DNA from: Marinobacter salinexigens
Lineage (GTDB): Bacteria > Pseudomonadota > Gammaproteobacteria > Pseudomonadales > Oleiphilaceae
NCBI RefSeq assembly: GCF_008370345.1
Contig: NZ_VTUU01000003.1
Location: 434,001 to 498,000 of the forward strand
Direction of reading: 5' to 3'
DNA: 64,000 bases
The notes beneath the pieces are model-generated. The model did not search any database and was not told where the DNA came from. It worked only from the letters and a program-made list of their open reading frames with translations. Positions 45,170 to 53,990 of this stretch are shown one piece after another (position 1 is the stretch's first letter; each line of letters begins with the position of its first letter). The translations under genes and the position numbers were made by a program.

Positions 45170-46582
45170 ATGAACCACAAATATTCATACATGCTCGGGC
45201 AGCGGACCTGGCAGTTCCGGGATCTGGCAGATCTGATGGCCAAGGCTACACCTGCCCGATCCGGAGACCGGCTTGCAGGCGTTATTGCCGAATCGGCCGA
45301 AGAGCGTGTTGTTGCCCAGATGAGGCTTGCGGAATTGCCACTCAGGACGTTTCTGTCCGAGGCGCTGATCCCTTATGAGAAGGACGAAGTGACACGGCTG
45401 ATCCTGGATGATCATGACGCCGTGGCCTTTCAGGCTATCGCCCATCTTACCGTCGGGGATTTCAGAAACTGGCTGCTAAGCGACCATGCGACACCCGAAG
45501 CGTTGGAGCGATTGCGTCCCGGCCTGACTCCGGAAATGGTGGCAGCGGTGAGCAAGTTGATGCGCAATCAGGATCTGATTCTGGTGTCCCGGAAATGCCA
45601 CGTGCATACCGCTTTTCGTAACACCATCGGGCTGCCTGGCCACCTTTCCACACGACTGCAGCCGAATCACCCCACGGATGATGTCGCGGGTATTGCAGCG
45701 AGTATCCTCGATGGCCTGCTGTATGGCAGCGGGGATGCCGTTATCGGTATCAACCCGGCAACGGACAACGTGTCTCAGGCTGTGAAACTCATGCAATTAA
45801 TGGATGAGGTGATCCGCAAATACGATATTCCAACCCAGTCCTGTGTCCTTACTCACGTCACCAACACACTGGAGGCGATTGAGCAGGGCGCACCGGTGGA
45901 CCTGGTGTTCCAGTCGATTGGTGGCACCGAAGCGACCAACAGCAGTTTTGGTTTCAACCTTGCGAATCTTCAGGAAGCACGGGATGCCGCCCTCTCCCTG
46001 AACCGGGGCACTGTCGGGCAGAACGTCATGTATTTCGAAACGGGTCAGGGCAGCTCGCTATCGGCAGATGCTCACCATGGGCTGGATCAGCAGACATGTG
46101 AGGCCCGGGCTTATGCCGTCGCCCGAAAGTTTGAGCCGTTGTTGGTTAATACCGTGGTCGGGTTCATTGGCCCCGAATACCTGTTTGATGGCAAGGAAAT
46201 CATCCGGGCGGGTCTGGAAGACCACTTCTGCGCCAAGCTTCTTGGCGTGCCTATGGGTTGCGACATCTGCTACACCAACCACGCCGAAGCCGACCAGAAT
46301 GACATGGATAACCTGCTTACCCTGCTGGGCGTGGCGGGCTGCACCTTCATCATGGGCATTCCCGGTTCTGACGACATCATGCTCAATTACCAGACCACAT
46401 CCTTCCATGACGCGCTCTATGCCCGCCGGGTACTGGGTTTGAAACCGGCACCGGAGTTTGAGGCCTGGCTTGAACGGATGAACATTTTTGAGGACGTTCA
46501 AACCCATTCCCCTAACGAAGCATTACCCCATGCGTTCCGGGGCAGTCTGAAAGGTATTGCCCAGGAGGTCCGTGATGAGTGA
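45170..46582 (+). CDS. eutB: Ethanolamine ammonia-lyase large subunit EutB
   Basis: A 470-residue adenosylcobalamin-dependent lyase subunit. Long conserved stretches include LTPEMVAAVSKLMRNQDLI, the GIAASILDGLLYGSGDAVIG region, the active-site DLVFQSIGGTEATNSSFG, and the CYTNHAEADQNDMDNLL segment. It converts ethanolamine to acetaldehyde and ammonia with EutC. The upstream gap (214 bp) shows no clear regulatory motif. It overlaps eutC by 8 bp. No eutA reactivase or microcompartment genes are near, so the enzyme works outside a shell. Confidence 0.95.
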   Translation: MNHKYSYMLGQRTWQFRDLADLMAKATPARSGDRLAGVIAESAEERVVAQMRLAELPLRTFLSEALIPYEKDEVTRLILDDHDAVAFQAIAHLTVGDFRNWLLSDHATPEALERLRPGLTPEMVAAVSKLMRNQDLILVSRKCHVHTAFRNTIGLPGHLSTRLQPNHPTDDVAGIAASILDGLLYGSGDAVIGINPATDNVSQAVKLMQLMDEVIRKYDIPTQSCVLTHVTNTLEAIEQGAPVDLVFQSIGGTEATNSSFGFNLANLQEARDAALSLNRGTVGQNVMYFETGQGSSLSADAHHGLDQQTCEARAYAVARKFEPLLVNTVVGFIGPEYLFDGKEIIRAGLEDHFCAKLLGVPMGCDICYTNHAEADQNDMDNLLTLLGVAGCTFIMGIPGSDDIMLNYQTTSFHDALYARRVLGLKPAPEFEAWLERMNIFEDVQTHSPNEALPHAFRGSLKGIAQEVRDE

Positions 46583-47405
46583 CCAGAACCGCCCCATTGT
46601 TACCGGTAATGTCTGGAGTGCGCTGCGTCGCTATACCGATGCCCGGATCGGCCTGGGCCGCGCCGGAATCAGCCTGCCGACGTCCGAACTCCTGAAGTTC
46701 CAGCTTGCCCATGCCCAGGCTCGGGATGCCGTTCACCTGCCCCTGGACGTGAACCGTCTGACCGCTGAACTGAGCCAGCTGAGTGTGGGGGATAAACCGT
46801 TGGTGCCTGAGGTTATCCACAGCCAGGCTGAGGACCGGTTTACCTATCTCCAGCGGCCGGATCTCGGGCGGCGCCTGGCAGAAAGTTCCCGGAGCAGACT
46901 GCAGGCCCTGTCACAGGCTGATGATTCGAAGTCTGATCTGGCCATTATCATCGTCGATGGCCTCTCATCGTCTGCCGTTCAGAGCAATGTGGTGCCCTTC
47001 CTTGAACAGTTTCTGGCGGATCTGGAAGCAGAACCCCGGCCCTGGCAGTTGGCTCCGGTGACCGTGGTCCAGCAAGGCCGGGTGGCTATCGGTGATGAGA
47101 TTGGAGGCTTGTTGAAGGCGGGCATGGCGCTGGTGCTGGTTGGTGAGCGGCCGGGGCTGAGTTCGCCGGACAGTCTGGGCATTTATCTGACCTTCGGGCC
47201 GGAAAGCGGGCTCACCGATGCGCGCAGGAACTGCATTTCAAATGTTCGCCCTGCCGGGCTGGCGTTTGCCCATGCCAGCCAGCGCCTGCTTTACCTGATC
47301 CGTGAGGCGGATCGTCTGAAATTATCCGGCGTTGGGCTCAAAGACAGGACCGAAGAAGTGGTGATCGATAACAGCAGCAAACACCAGAATTTTCTGACTG
47401 ACTGA
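46575..47405 (+). CDS. eutC: Ethanolamine ammonia-lyase small subunit EutC
   Basis: A 276-residue partner of EutB from the ATG at 46575, preceded by AGGAGG; a frame-upstream ATG at 46557 is earlier but lacks this site. The segment FAHASQRLLYLIREADRLKLSGVGLKDR is a good match to the EutC end. The N-terminal polar region and helix LTAELSQL are typical. EutBC together form the cobalamin-dependent enzyme. It ends just before a hairpin shared with the convergent cytochrome gene. Confidence 0.92.
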   Translation: MSDQNRPIVTGNVWSALRRYTDARIGLGRAGISLPTSELLKFQLAHAQARDAVHLPLDVNRLTAELSQLSVGDKPLVPEVIHSQAEDRFTYLQRPDLGRRLAESSRSRLQALSQADDSKSDLAIIIVDGLSSSAVQSNVVPFLEQFLADLEAEPRPWQLAPVTVVQQGRVAIGDEIGGLLKAGMALVLVGERPGLSSPDSLGIYLTFGPESGLTDARRNCISNVRPAGLAFAHASQRLLYLIREADRLKLSGVGLKDRTEEVVIDNSSKHQNFLTD

Positions 47406-47415
47406 CTGAAACCAA

Positions 47416-47435
47416 TGGGGCCGTTGACGGCCCCA
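47416..47435. terminator. Short bidirectional hairpin between eutC and cytochrome b561
   Basis: TGGGGCCG (47416-47423) pairs with CGGCCCCA (47428-47435) around a four-base loop TTGA. It lies between two convergent stops. There is no T-run, so it may act as a transcription barrier rather than a classic terminator. Confidence 0.5.
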
Positions 47436-47441
47436 GATCGG

Positions 47442-47972
47442 TCAGTTACCCAGCATCCTCGGCAGTACATCCTCATGGGAAGGGCTGCGGCGGTGTACTT
47501 TTACCATCACGATGTGGCCAACAATCATCGCCAGCAACAACCAGCCAAGCCAGCCATGGAGAAGATTTCCTGGCTCGATCATCCAGCCGATTTTTTCCTC
47601 GAAGCCTGCAAACAGTGGAATCCCGAAAGGGTCAAAGGCGCGCCCTGAACCATACTGCCGGAGCAATGCGAGGGCCGGCACCACGATGAGCAGAGCATAC
47701 AGCCCGAGGTGACCGAGGGTAGCCAGTTTATTGAGGGAAGCCGGGCGCCGGGCGCTGTTGGCCAGAGCCCAGATTAGCCTTATTGCCGCCAGAATCAGCA
47801 GCAGGAAACCCAACGGCTTGTGGACCGACCAGAAGAACTGCTCGATGGCCGTGTCCTCGGCCACGACCCTGAATATCGCAGACAGGAACTGCCACAGAAG
47901 AAGTAGGGCCATGCCCCAGTGCAGCAGCCGGGAGATGCTGCCATAGCGTTGGGAGTTATCTTTCAGGCTCAT
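47442..47972 (-). CDS. Di-haem cytochrome b561
   Basis: A 176-residue cytochrome b561 from the ATG at 47972; a GTG at 47984 is inside the ribosome site. Four membrane helices carry the haem-ligating histidines: one in RLLHWGMALLLLWQFLSA, one in VHKPLGFLLLILA, and two in LLHGWLGWLLLAMIVGHIVMVKVH. The family moves electrons from quinol or superoxide-type donors in the inner membrane. The upstream AAAGGAG site is 11 bases from the ATG. Confidence 0.88.
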   Translation of the reverse strand: MSLKDNSQRYGSISRLLHWGMALLLLWQFLSAIFRVVAEDTAIEQFFWSVHKPLGFLLLILAAIRLIWALANSARRPASLNKLATLGHLGLYALLIVVPALALLRQYGSGRAFDPFGIPLFAGFEEKIGWMIEPGNLLHGWLGWLLLAMIVGHIVMVKVHRRSPSHEDVLPRMLGN

Positions 47973-48056
47973 TCTATTGGTCACTCCTTTGGGGCGTGTT
48001 AGCTGGGCCGTATTCTATACGGCAGGCCATAATAGAAAGCCTTCTTTACACCAGAT

Positions 48057-48803
48057 TTACAATCCCTCTTTCTCAAGATCCCGCTTTTTGGCAGCTTTAT
48101 GGCCATCTTCAGACTGTCCGATTTTCCAGTAGCTGGAGATGTACAGATGATCCCGGGGGACGTCCTGCTCCTGCTTCAAATACTTACGCAGTGCTCTCAT
48201 GCTGTTGAATTCGCAGGCGGCCCAGACTGCTACCTGACCCTCGAGCCAGGCCAGTTCGCGAACCCTCGCAAGCAGGGTTTCGCCGCTGTCATCCGGTGTC
48301 GGGTTGACCAGCCAGTGCAGCTCCACTCCGGCCGGGTGATCAATCGGCCGGATGTCGTCTTCACTGATCACCTCGATCACGGCATAGCCGCGGGCATCGT
48401 CCGCCAGGCTTGCCAGGTTAACGGTGATGGCGGGCAGGGCTGTCATGTCTCCGGCGATCAGGAACCAGTCGCCTTCCGGGTTGATCAGCTTTTTGGGGCC
48501 CGGCCCGCCGATCAGTATGCGATCGCCCGGTTTGGCCTTTGAGGCCCAGGCGGATGCTGGCCCGGCATCTTCATGGATAACGAAGTCCACGTCGATTTCA
48601 CCCGGGCGCTGGGCTCTGATGGTGTAGGTACGCATCAATGGCTTGTCTTCGCCTTCACGAGGGAAAATCAGTTTGATGTAGGCGCTCTCCTGATCGTCGG
48701 GGATGGTGCCAATATTCTCGCCCCCGAGGGTGACGCTGAGCATGTGGGATGAAAGGTAGGTGGAACGGACCACCTCCATTTCCCGAATCTGTGGTTTGGC
48801 CAT
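48057..48803 (-). CDS. Siderophore-interacting protein (ViuB family)
   Basis: A 248-residue flavin reductase of the SIP family. The N-terminal FAD-binding segment has PLMRTYTIRAQRPGEIDVDFV and the later GDRILIGGPGPKKLI. The NAD(P)H-side is the WFLIAGDMTALPAITVNL region and a C-terminal EFNSMRALRKYL. Such enzymes reduce ferric siderophores in the cytoplasm to release iron. It ends an iron uptake operon and lies 12 bp after the ATPase gene. AGGAG precedes its ATG. Confidence 0.92.
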   Translation of the reverse strand: MAKPQIREMEVVRSTYLSSHMLSVTLGGENIGTIPDDQESAYIKLIFPREGEDKPLMRTYTIRAQRPGEIDVDFVIHEDAGPASAWASKAKPGDRILIGGPGPKKLINPEGDWFLIAGDMTALPAITVNLASLADDARGYAVIEVISEDDIRPIDHPAGVELHWLVNPTPDDSGETLLARVRELAWLEGQVAVWAACEFNSMRALRKYLKQEQDVPRDHLYISSYWKIGQSEDGHKAAKKRDLEKEGL

Positions 48804-48815
48804 CGTTCTGTTCTC

Positions 48816-49637
48816 CTAGCCGGTGGGGTTCTGCCGAAAATTGACCAGCACGGGATTGCCGGATCCGGGGTCGGGGATCACGTCGCAGTATACGCCGTAA
48901 AGGTCACGGATCAGTTCCGGTGTGATGATGTGTTGAGGGATACCTTCGCCGATAATCCGACCATTATTCATCGCAACAATGTGGTCGGCATATCGACAGG
49001 CACCGACGATATCATGTACCACCATGGCGATGGTCTTGCCCTCCCTTGAGAGAGTCCGGATCAGTTCAAACACTTCGATCTGGTGTCCAAGATCGAGAGC
49101 CGAAGTGGGCTCGTCCAGTAACAACAACGGCGTTTGCTGGGCGACGCTCATGGCGATCCAGGCCCGTTGTCGTTGGCCACCGGAAAGGGTATCGAGGGGC
49201 CTGTCAGCCAGATCGAGTACGTCGGCGGCGGTTAGCGCATTATCCAGCGCCCGCTGGTCTTCACCTGACCACTGGCTGAGCCAGCTTTGATGAGGGTGGC
49301 GGCCGAAGCGTACAAGGTCCGATACGGTCAACCCTTCCGGCGCGCTGTTTTCCTGGGGTAAGAGAGCCAGTTTCTGCGCTACATCCCGTGCCGGCAAGCG
49401 GTGGATATCTTTGCCGCTGAGGATGACTGAGCCATGCCTGGGTTTGTGAATACGGGCAAGGCCATTGAGCAGTGTGGATTTTCCGCACCCATTCGGGCCA
49501 ACGATGGCGGTGACTTTTCCCGCGGGTAATTCGAGATCCAGGTCGGGAATGACCTGGTAACTGCCGTGGGCCATGGCCAGTTTGCGGGCTGCCAGAGGCG
49601 ACTGGCCGGAACTGACGAAGGGAGGAAGTTGGGTCAT
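48816..49637 (-). CDS. Iron-siderophore ABC transporter ATPase (FepC-like)
   Basis: A 273-residue ATPase from the ATG at 49637, which overlaps the permease stop by four bases (ATGA). A longer frame starts at 49673. The Walker A GPNGCGKST, ABC signature LSGGQRQRAWIA and Walker B LLLDEPTSALDLGHQIEV are intact; the ALDLG variant of the D-loop is typical of FepC/FhuC. It powers import of a ferric siderophore through the two permeases. Confidence 0.93.
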   Translation of the reverse strand: MTQLPPFVSSGQSPLAARKLAMAHGSYQVIPDLDLELPAGKVTAIVGPNGCGKSTLLNGLARIHKPRHGSVILSGKDIHRLPARDVAQKLALLPQENSAPEGLTVSDLVRFGRHPHQSWLSQWSGEDQRALDNALTAADVLDLADRPLDTLSGGQRQRAWIAMSVAQQTPLLLLDEPTSALDLGHQIEVFELIRTLSREGKTIAMVVHDIVGACRYADHIVAMNNGRIIGEGIPQHIITPELIRDLYGVYCDVIPDPGSGNPVLVNFRQNPTG

Positions 49638-50746
49638 CGGCTGATATCCGGTGATTTTCGCAGAAGTATCCATAACAGATAAGGGCTTCCAGCCAGCGCT
49701 GTCACGATGCCAACCGGGATTTCCAAAGGTTCCAGAAGCGTTCTTCCTGCCAGATCTGACAGGGTCATCAAGAGTGCGCCGGCCAGTGCTGATGCGGTCA
49801 GCGGTATCCGGCCGGGGCGGCTAACGGTGCGGGCAAGTTCGGGGCCAAGCAGTGCAATCAGGCCGACGGGCCCTGCCACCGACACAGCAAACCCTGTCAT
49901 CAGAACGGACAGTGCGAGCGCGGCAAAGCGTACCCTGCCGGGCCGGGTCCCAAGACTGACCGCAACGGACTCAGGCAATTGAAGTGTCGACAGTCCCCGG
50001 CGAACCGCCAGGGACAGGAGATAGCCAATCCCCAGCCCCACGGTGAGTACGATCACGGATGTCGGGTTGCGGGCATTGAGGCTTCCTACGGTCCACGGGT
50101 AGGCAGCATTGGCATCGTCCAGGGCAACACCGCTGAGCATGACTTGCGTAACGGCTCCGGAAACGGCCCCGATGGCCAGTCCCGCAATGATGAAACGATA
50201 CCCCCGGGTACCGGTGGCTCCGGCCAGGCCAAAGGCTACCGCTGTTGCCGTTGCTGCTCCGGCCAGAGCCATCGCCGAGGGTGCCAGACTGATGGTGGTG
50301 CTGACGATGGAAGCCACGGCGAACGCTGTCGCCGCGTTATCAATGCCGATGATGCCGGGTGTGGCCAGCCGGTTGCGGGCCAGCGTTTGCATCAGGCAGC
50401 CGGCCAGGGCAAGAGCCGCTCCGGACAGGGCGCCTGCTGCAAATCTGGGTAAGCGTAACTCCTGGATAACAAAGCTGTGGATCGTTGAGCCATTGCCTTG
50501 CAGGGTGAGCAGGATGTCCGGAACCGATATGGATAGCGATCCGGAGGCCAGCGAGGCAATGGCCGAGAATGCCAGCAGGATGGCCAGAATACTGTTGACG
50601 GCAATGGCACGTCGGTCCAGTAGCAGGCTGTGCTGAGCGCCGTTGAATCGCCAAAGCCAGAATCCCCTGGGAGGTGAGGACGGCGAAAGAGTCGGCGCAA
50701 GACGAGACGACGCCCGCTCAGTTTTGGTGTCGGTGGCAGCGGTCAC
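49634..50746 (-). CDS. FecCD-family siderophore permease (second subunit)
   Basis: A 370-residue permease from the GTG at 50746, whose last bases overlap the previous stop (GTGA). The frame is open further upstream but that region belongs to the other permease. Ten or so membrane helices follow a 55-residue polar N-terminal extension. The FecCD signatures RLPRFAAGALSGAALALAGCLMQT and GPVGLIALLGPELAR are present. It pairs with the adjacent permease as a heterodimer. Confidence 0.9.
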   Translation of the reverse strand: MTAATDTKTERASSRLAPTLSPSSPPRGFWLWRFNGAQHSLLLDRRAIAVNSILAILLAFSAIASLASGSLSISVPDILLTLQGNGSTIHSFVIQELRLPRFAAGALSGAALALAGCLMQTLARNRLATPGIIGIDNAATAFAVASIVSTTISLAPSAMALAGAATATAVAFGLAGATGTRGYRFIIAGLAIGAVSGAVTQVMLSGVALDDANAAYPWTVGSLNARNPTSVIVLTVGLGIGYLLSLAVRRGLSTLQLPESVAVSLGTRPGRVRFAALALSVLMTGFAVSVAGPVGLIALLGPELARTVSRPGRIPLTASALAGALLMTLSDLAGRTLLEPLEIPVGIVTALAGSPYLLWILLRKSPDISR

Positions 50747-51729
50747 AGTGTTGGTATCCTGCGGGAACGGATAATGATCATCAGTACCGGCGCCCCAATG
50801 ATGGCGGTGATCACTCCGAGGGGCATTTCGGACGGTGCAACCAGTAAACGGGATACGGTATCGGCTGAAACAATCAGTGCGGGTCCAAGAGGCAGGCAGA
50901 GCCACAGAGTTTTACGGATGTCTGCGCCGCCGAAACCCCGGGCGACAAAGGGCACAACCAGTCCGACAAAGGCCAGTGGTCCGGCGAGGGCGGTTGCACC
51001 CCCAACCAGCAGAGCGACGGCAAGGATAACGGCCAGTCGAATAAGCCCGGGATGATGACCAAGCCCCATGGCCACTTTCTCACCAAGCGCCAGGGATGCC
51101 AGCGGGCGCACCACGGCCACAATGATCAATCCGGCGAGAATCATGCTTGGCAAGGTAGCCAGAAGCTGATCCCAGCTCCGGCCAGCGACGCTGCCGGTTA
51201 CCCAGAAACGGATTTCATCGGCTGCCCGCTGGTCGATCAGCATCACCAGTGAGCTCAGGGATAACAGTAATCCGGTCAGCGTTGCACCAGCCAGCACCAG
51301 CCTGACCGGATCCTGGCCGACACCCTGCATGCGGGTCGCTGCAATCACCAGTGCGCAACCGGCAAGCGCTCCGAGCTGAGATATGAGCGTAGTCAGGCTG
51401 GCGGTGGTTGCGCCCAGCAGGATGGCTAGTGTGACGGCAAAAGCACTGCCGGCACTGACGCCCAGAAGGCCGGGTTCAGCCAGAGGGTTCCTGGTCAGTG
51501 TCTGTAGCAGTGCCCCGGCGACTCCCAGCGCCAGACCGGTAACCAGGCCCACCACCAGGCGTGGCAGGCGAAGTTCCATAATGACGAACCGGGCTTCCGG
51601 GTCGTCGTTGCCCATGAGAAGTCCCAGTGCGCTGTCGGGTCCGATCGAACCGGCGCCGAAAAGCAGGGACATCAAACAGGCGATCGCCAGCAGAAGCCAG
51701 GCGATCATGTGGTAGTGGGGCAGCTTCAT
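50743..51729 (-). CDS. FecCD-family siderophore permease (first subunit)
   Basis: A 328-residue permease with about ten membrane helices. The family motifs ELRLPRLVVGLVTGLALGVAGALLQT and TALAGPLAFVGLVVPFVAR are clear. It starts 20 bp after the binding-protein gene and overlaps the second permease by four bases. It corresponds to the FepD/FecC-like partner. Confidence 0.92.
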   Translation of the reverse strand: MKLPHYHMIAWLLLAIACLMSLLFGAGSIGPDSALGLLMGNDDPEARFVIMELRLPRLVVGLVTGLALGVAGALLQTLTRNPLAEPGLLGVSAGSAFAVTLAILLGATTASLTTLISQLGALAGCALVIAATRMQGVGQDPVRLVLAGATLTGLLLSLSSLVMLIDQRAADEIRFWVTGSVAGRSWDQLLATLPSMILAGLIIVAVVRPLASLALGEKVAMGLGHHPGLIRLAVILAVALLVGGATALAGPLAFVGLVVPFVARGFGGADIRKTLWLCLPLGPALIVSADTVSRLLVAPSEMPLGVITAIIGAPVLMIIIRSRRIPTL

Positions 51730-51749
51730 TGCGGCTATGCCAGAACCCC

Positions 51750-52700
51750 TTAAGGCAGTTGGTTCACGGCGGTTGCTATATCATCGAGCAGAGCAAGTGC
51801 GGCAATCGGGCCGCTGGCGCTGGTCCATAACTGGCCATTAACGGTCACAATCCGGTTGTTCTGATTTGCCTGCATACGCTCAAAAGCTGGAGATTTGCGG
51901 GCGGTTTCCAAGGCTTCGCGGCCGTCGGCATTGAGGGTTGCCAGGAAGACCCACTGGTGGTCGATCAGACCCAGATTTTCCTGGCTCAGAGGACGACTGT
52001 GGGGGCGCCCCTCCTGAACAATGCCTGCGTCATCAACATCGAAACCTGTAGCCTGGAGCAGTGAGGATGAGAACAACCCCTCTGCCATAACCAGTGCACC
52101 TTGCGGCATCCAGCGGATCAGAGCGGTTTTTCGATCATCTCCTGCAATCTTCGCGGCGACCAGTTTCTCCACTTCGGCGGTCCGCTCCTGCACACGCATA
52201 AGGACTTTCTCAGCGTTTTCCGACTGGTTCAGCGCTTCAGCAAACAAACGGGTTTCCTTGATCCAGGTATCAGGCTGGTACGCCTTGAAATCCGGTACCA
52301 CAGTCGGGGCGATCTGAGAGAGCAGTTTGTACTGCTCTTCACTCAGGCGGGAGGACGCAAGAATAACGTCCGGGTTCAGCGCGATGACCGCCTCAAGGTT
52401 GGTTTCTCCCGGTGTACCGACGATTTTTACATCGCCGGCCTTGGCCTGGATGTAGTCGGCTACCGAGTCTCCGCCCCGGGTGATGATGGCGCCTACCGGT
52501 GTTACGCCAGAGGCCAGCGCCGCATCCAGAGCGCCTTCATACAGGGTTACTACCCGCTCCGGAGATCCTTCGATGGCAACGGGGCCGTAGGCTGTATCAA
52601 CGGTGTGGGTATCGGCCTGTACGGTAAAGCTGACAGCAGCTGCGATGGCAAAGCCACCGAGTATTTGCCTGAGCAGGCCGGTAGAACGGTTTTGTTGCAT
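51750..52700 (-). CDS. Ferric-siderophore periplasmic binding protein
   Basis: A 316-residue class III binding protein from the ATG at 52700, which has GGAG six bases ahead; other in-frame starts lie at 52712 and 52778. It has a signal peptide ending in VQA. The mature start HTVDTAYGPVAIEGSPERVVTLYEGALDAALA and the NLEAVIALNPDVILASSRLSEEQYKLL stretch are typical of FepB/FhuD/ViuP-type proteins. It heads the iron operon binding protein-permease-permease-ATPase-SIP. A Fur-like box lies about 60 bp upstream. Confidence 0.92.
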   Translation of the reverse strand: MQQNRSTGLLRQILGGFAIAAAVSFTVQADTHTVDTAYGPVAIEGSPERVVTLYEGALDAALASGVTPVGAIITRGGDSVADYIQAKAGDVKIVGTPGETNLEAVIALNPDVILASSRLSEEQYKLLSQIAPTVVPDFKAYQPDTWIKETRLFAEALNQSENAEKVLMRVQERTAEVEKLVAAKIAGDDRKTALIRWMPQGALVMAEGLFSSSLLQATGFDVDDAGIVQEGRPHSRPLSQENLGLIDHQWVFLATLNADGREALETARKSPAFERMQANQNNRIVTVNGQLWTSASGPIAALALLDDIATAVNQLP

Positions 52701-52757
52701 GAAGAACTCCATAGAACGAGGACAGGGTCGTGGATAGAGGATGCTGGCTCCGATCTT

Positions 52758-52776
52758 AAAAATGATAATAGTTCGC
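52758..52776. promoter_or_regulatory. Candidate Fur box in the siderophore intergenic region
   Basis: The 19-mer AAAAATGATAATAGTTCGC matches the Fur consensus GATAATGATAATCATTATC at 13 of 19 positions, with the TGATAAT core intact. It is 58 bp before the binding-protein gene and 63 bp before the LysR gene, between the two divergent units. Further AT-rich bases (CATTATGG) continue the palindrome pattern. This fits iron repression of the uptake operon; footprinting data are not available to me. Confidence 0.6.
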
Positions 52777-52838
52777 ATTATGGTTTGGAAGGTGTTAATT
52801 TGGCACGCGAAGTTGCAAAAAACGGGACGGAGCCGCGC

Positions 52839-53795
52839 ATGTATGACCTGAAAGAACTGGAAGCGTTTGTTTCAGTTGTAAAAACCGGAAGCCTGACTGT
52901 CAGTACCCGAGAACTGAATCTTCCAAAATCGACCCTGAGCCGCCGTATTCGGAATCTGGAAGATGTGGTGGGCCAACCCCTGCTGCGCCGGGAATCCAGA
53001 AGGATATCCCCGAACGAGGCCGGGCGGGTGTTCTATCGCTACAGCAGCGATATTCTGGCCCTTGCCAGTCAGGGCCGCGAAGCGCTGGATGAGCTCAAGG
53101 AAGAAGTCAGTGGCACCCTGGTGCTGCGGTGTCACGAATCTCTGGTAAGGGGCTGGTTTTCGCAGTTGGTGGAATCCTTCATGAGCAGTCACGAGGGCTT
53201 GCGGGTGTCTGTACAGACACAGCAGCGGTTGCCGGAGTCCGTCGATGACGGTGTCTGTATCTGGCTGGGTGATCCCGGTGATACGGCACTTCGGCTGGAA
53301 CCGCTGGGTCAGTTGACACAGGGGGTTTATGGCAGCCCCGGTTATTTTACCCGCTTTGGTTACCCGAAAACCCCGGGGGATCTCAAACGCCACGCCTGGG
53401 TGGACGTGCTGGGAGCTGGTGATGCTGGTCTGGCATTACAGCATCCATGTCATGGAGCCTACCCACTGAGTCCGCCGGAGCGGGGGTTTACGGTTGATCA
53501 GCTCTGTGTCCAGGGCGATGCTATTACCAAAGGCCGGGGTCTTGGGCTGATGCCGCATTGGTTGGTGGAGCGCCGGTTAACAGCTCATCCAGGCACGCTT
53601 GAGGCCTGTCTGCCAGAGTGGCACGGGCCGGTGTTGCCGGTGTCGATGCTGTACTCCCATGGCATATTGCCAAGGCGTGTCCGGGCCTTTATCAGCCACG
53701 TCAGACAATCTATTCCGGCTGGTTGGTGGGGTGGGGGGGCGACCTTGGATTCTGACCATGTTCCGGAATACGGAACGCATCATGCCACCCTCTGA
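52839..53795 (+). CDS. LysR-family regulator in the siderophore cluster
   Basis: A 318-residue LysR-type regulator from the ATG at 52839, with GGAG six bases upstream. The frame is open for another 246 codons before this start but that stretch is antisense to the binding-protein gene. The helix-turn-helix region (MYDLKELEAFVSVVKTGSLTVSTRELNL) is a regular LysR start, and a substrate domain follows to residue 300. It is divergent from the uptake operon, an unusual place for this family since siderophore uptake is more often controlled by AraC-type proteins. The inducer is unknown. Confidence 0.88.
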   Translation: MYDLKELEAFVSVVKTGSLTVSTRELNLPKSTLSRRIRNLEDVVGQPLLRRESRRISPNEAGRVFYRYSSDILALASQGREALDELKEEVSGTLVLRCHESLVRGWFSQLVESFMSSHEGLRVSVQTQQRLPESVDDGVCIWLGDPGDTALRLEPLGQLTQGVYGSPGYFTRFGYPKTPGDLKRHAWVDVLGAGDAGLALQHPCHGAYPLSPPERGFTVDQLCVQGDAITKGRGLGLMPHWLVERRLTAHPGTLEACLPEWHGPVLPVSMLYSHGILPRRVRAFISHVRQSIPAGWWGGGATLDSDHVPEYGTHHATL

Positions 53796-53849
53796 AGACT
53801 TACCTTGTGTTAATGTTCGTCGCCAATGAGTTTCATTCGCATCTGGTGA

Positions 53850-53939
53850 AGCCCGGGGGGACGTACCTTTTCTGTCGGGAAAAACAACTCGCTGTGCTCA
53901 GACATATTTCCCGACAGAAAAGGTACGTCCCCCCGGGCT
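53850..53939. repeat. Perfect 33-bp inverted repeat before the TonB receptor
   Basis: The arms 53850-53882 and 53907-53939 are exact reverse complements over 33 bp, separated by a 24-base spacer. The arm begins AGCCCGGGGGGACGTACC and ends TGTCGGGAAA. The element lies between the LysR stop and the receptor start, 51 bp upstream of the receptor. It could form a very stable cruciform or RNA stem. The ACGTACCTTTTCTG core resembles palindromic elements often found beside REP-associated transposases, but no transposase is in the window. Its role here (mobile remnant, transcript stabiliser or attenuator) is not known. Confidence 0.85.
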
Positions 53940-53990
53940 CCAGGCAGGGATGTGATGGCGTCGAACATCTGAATAAACAAGGAGTCTTCT

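Noticed and set aside
52101..52838. Open frame upstream of the LysR gene in the same frame
   Set aside because: It runs antisense through the siderophore-binding protein gene. The LysR start at 52839 has its own ribosome site and gives the family length.
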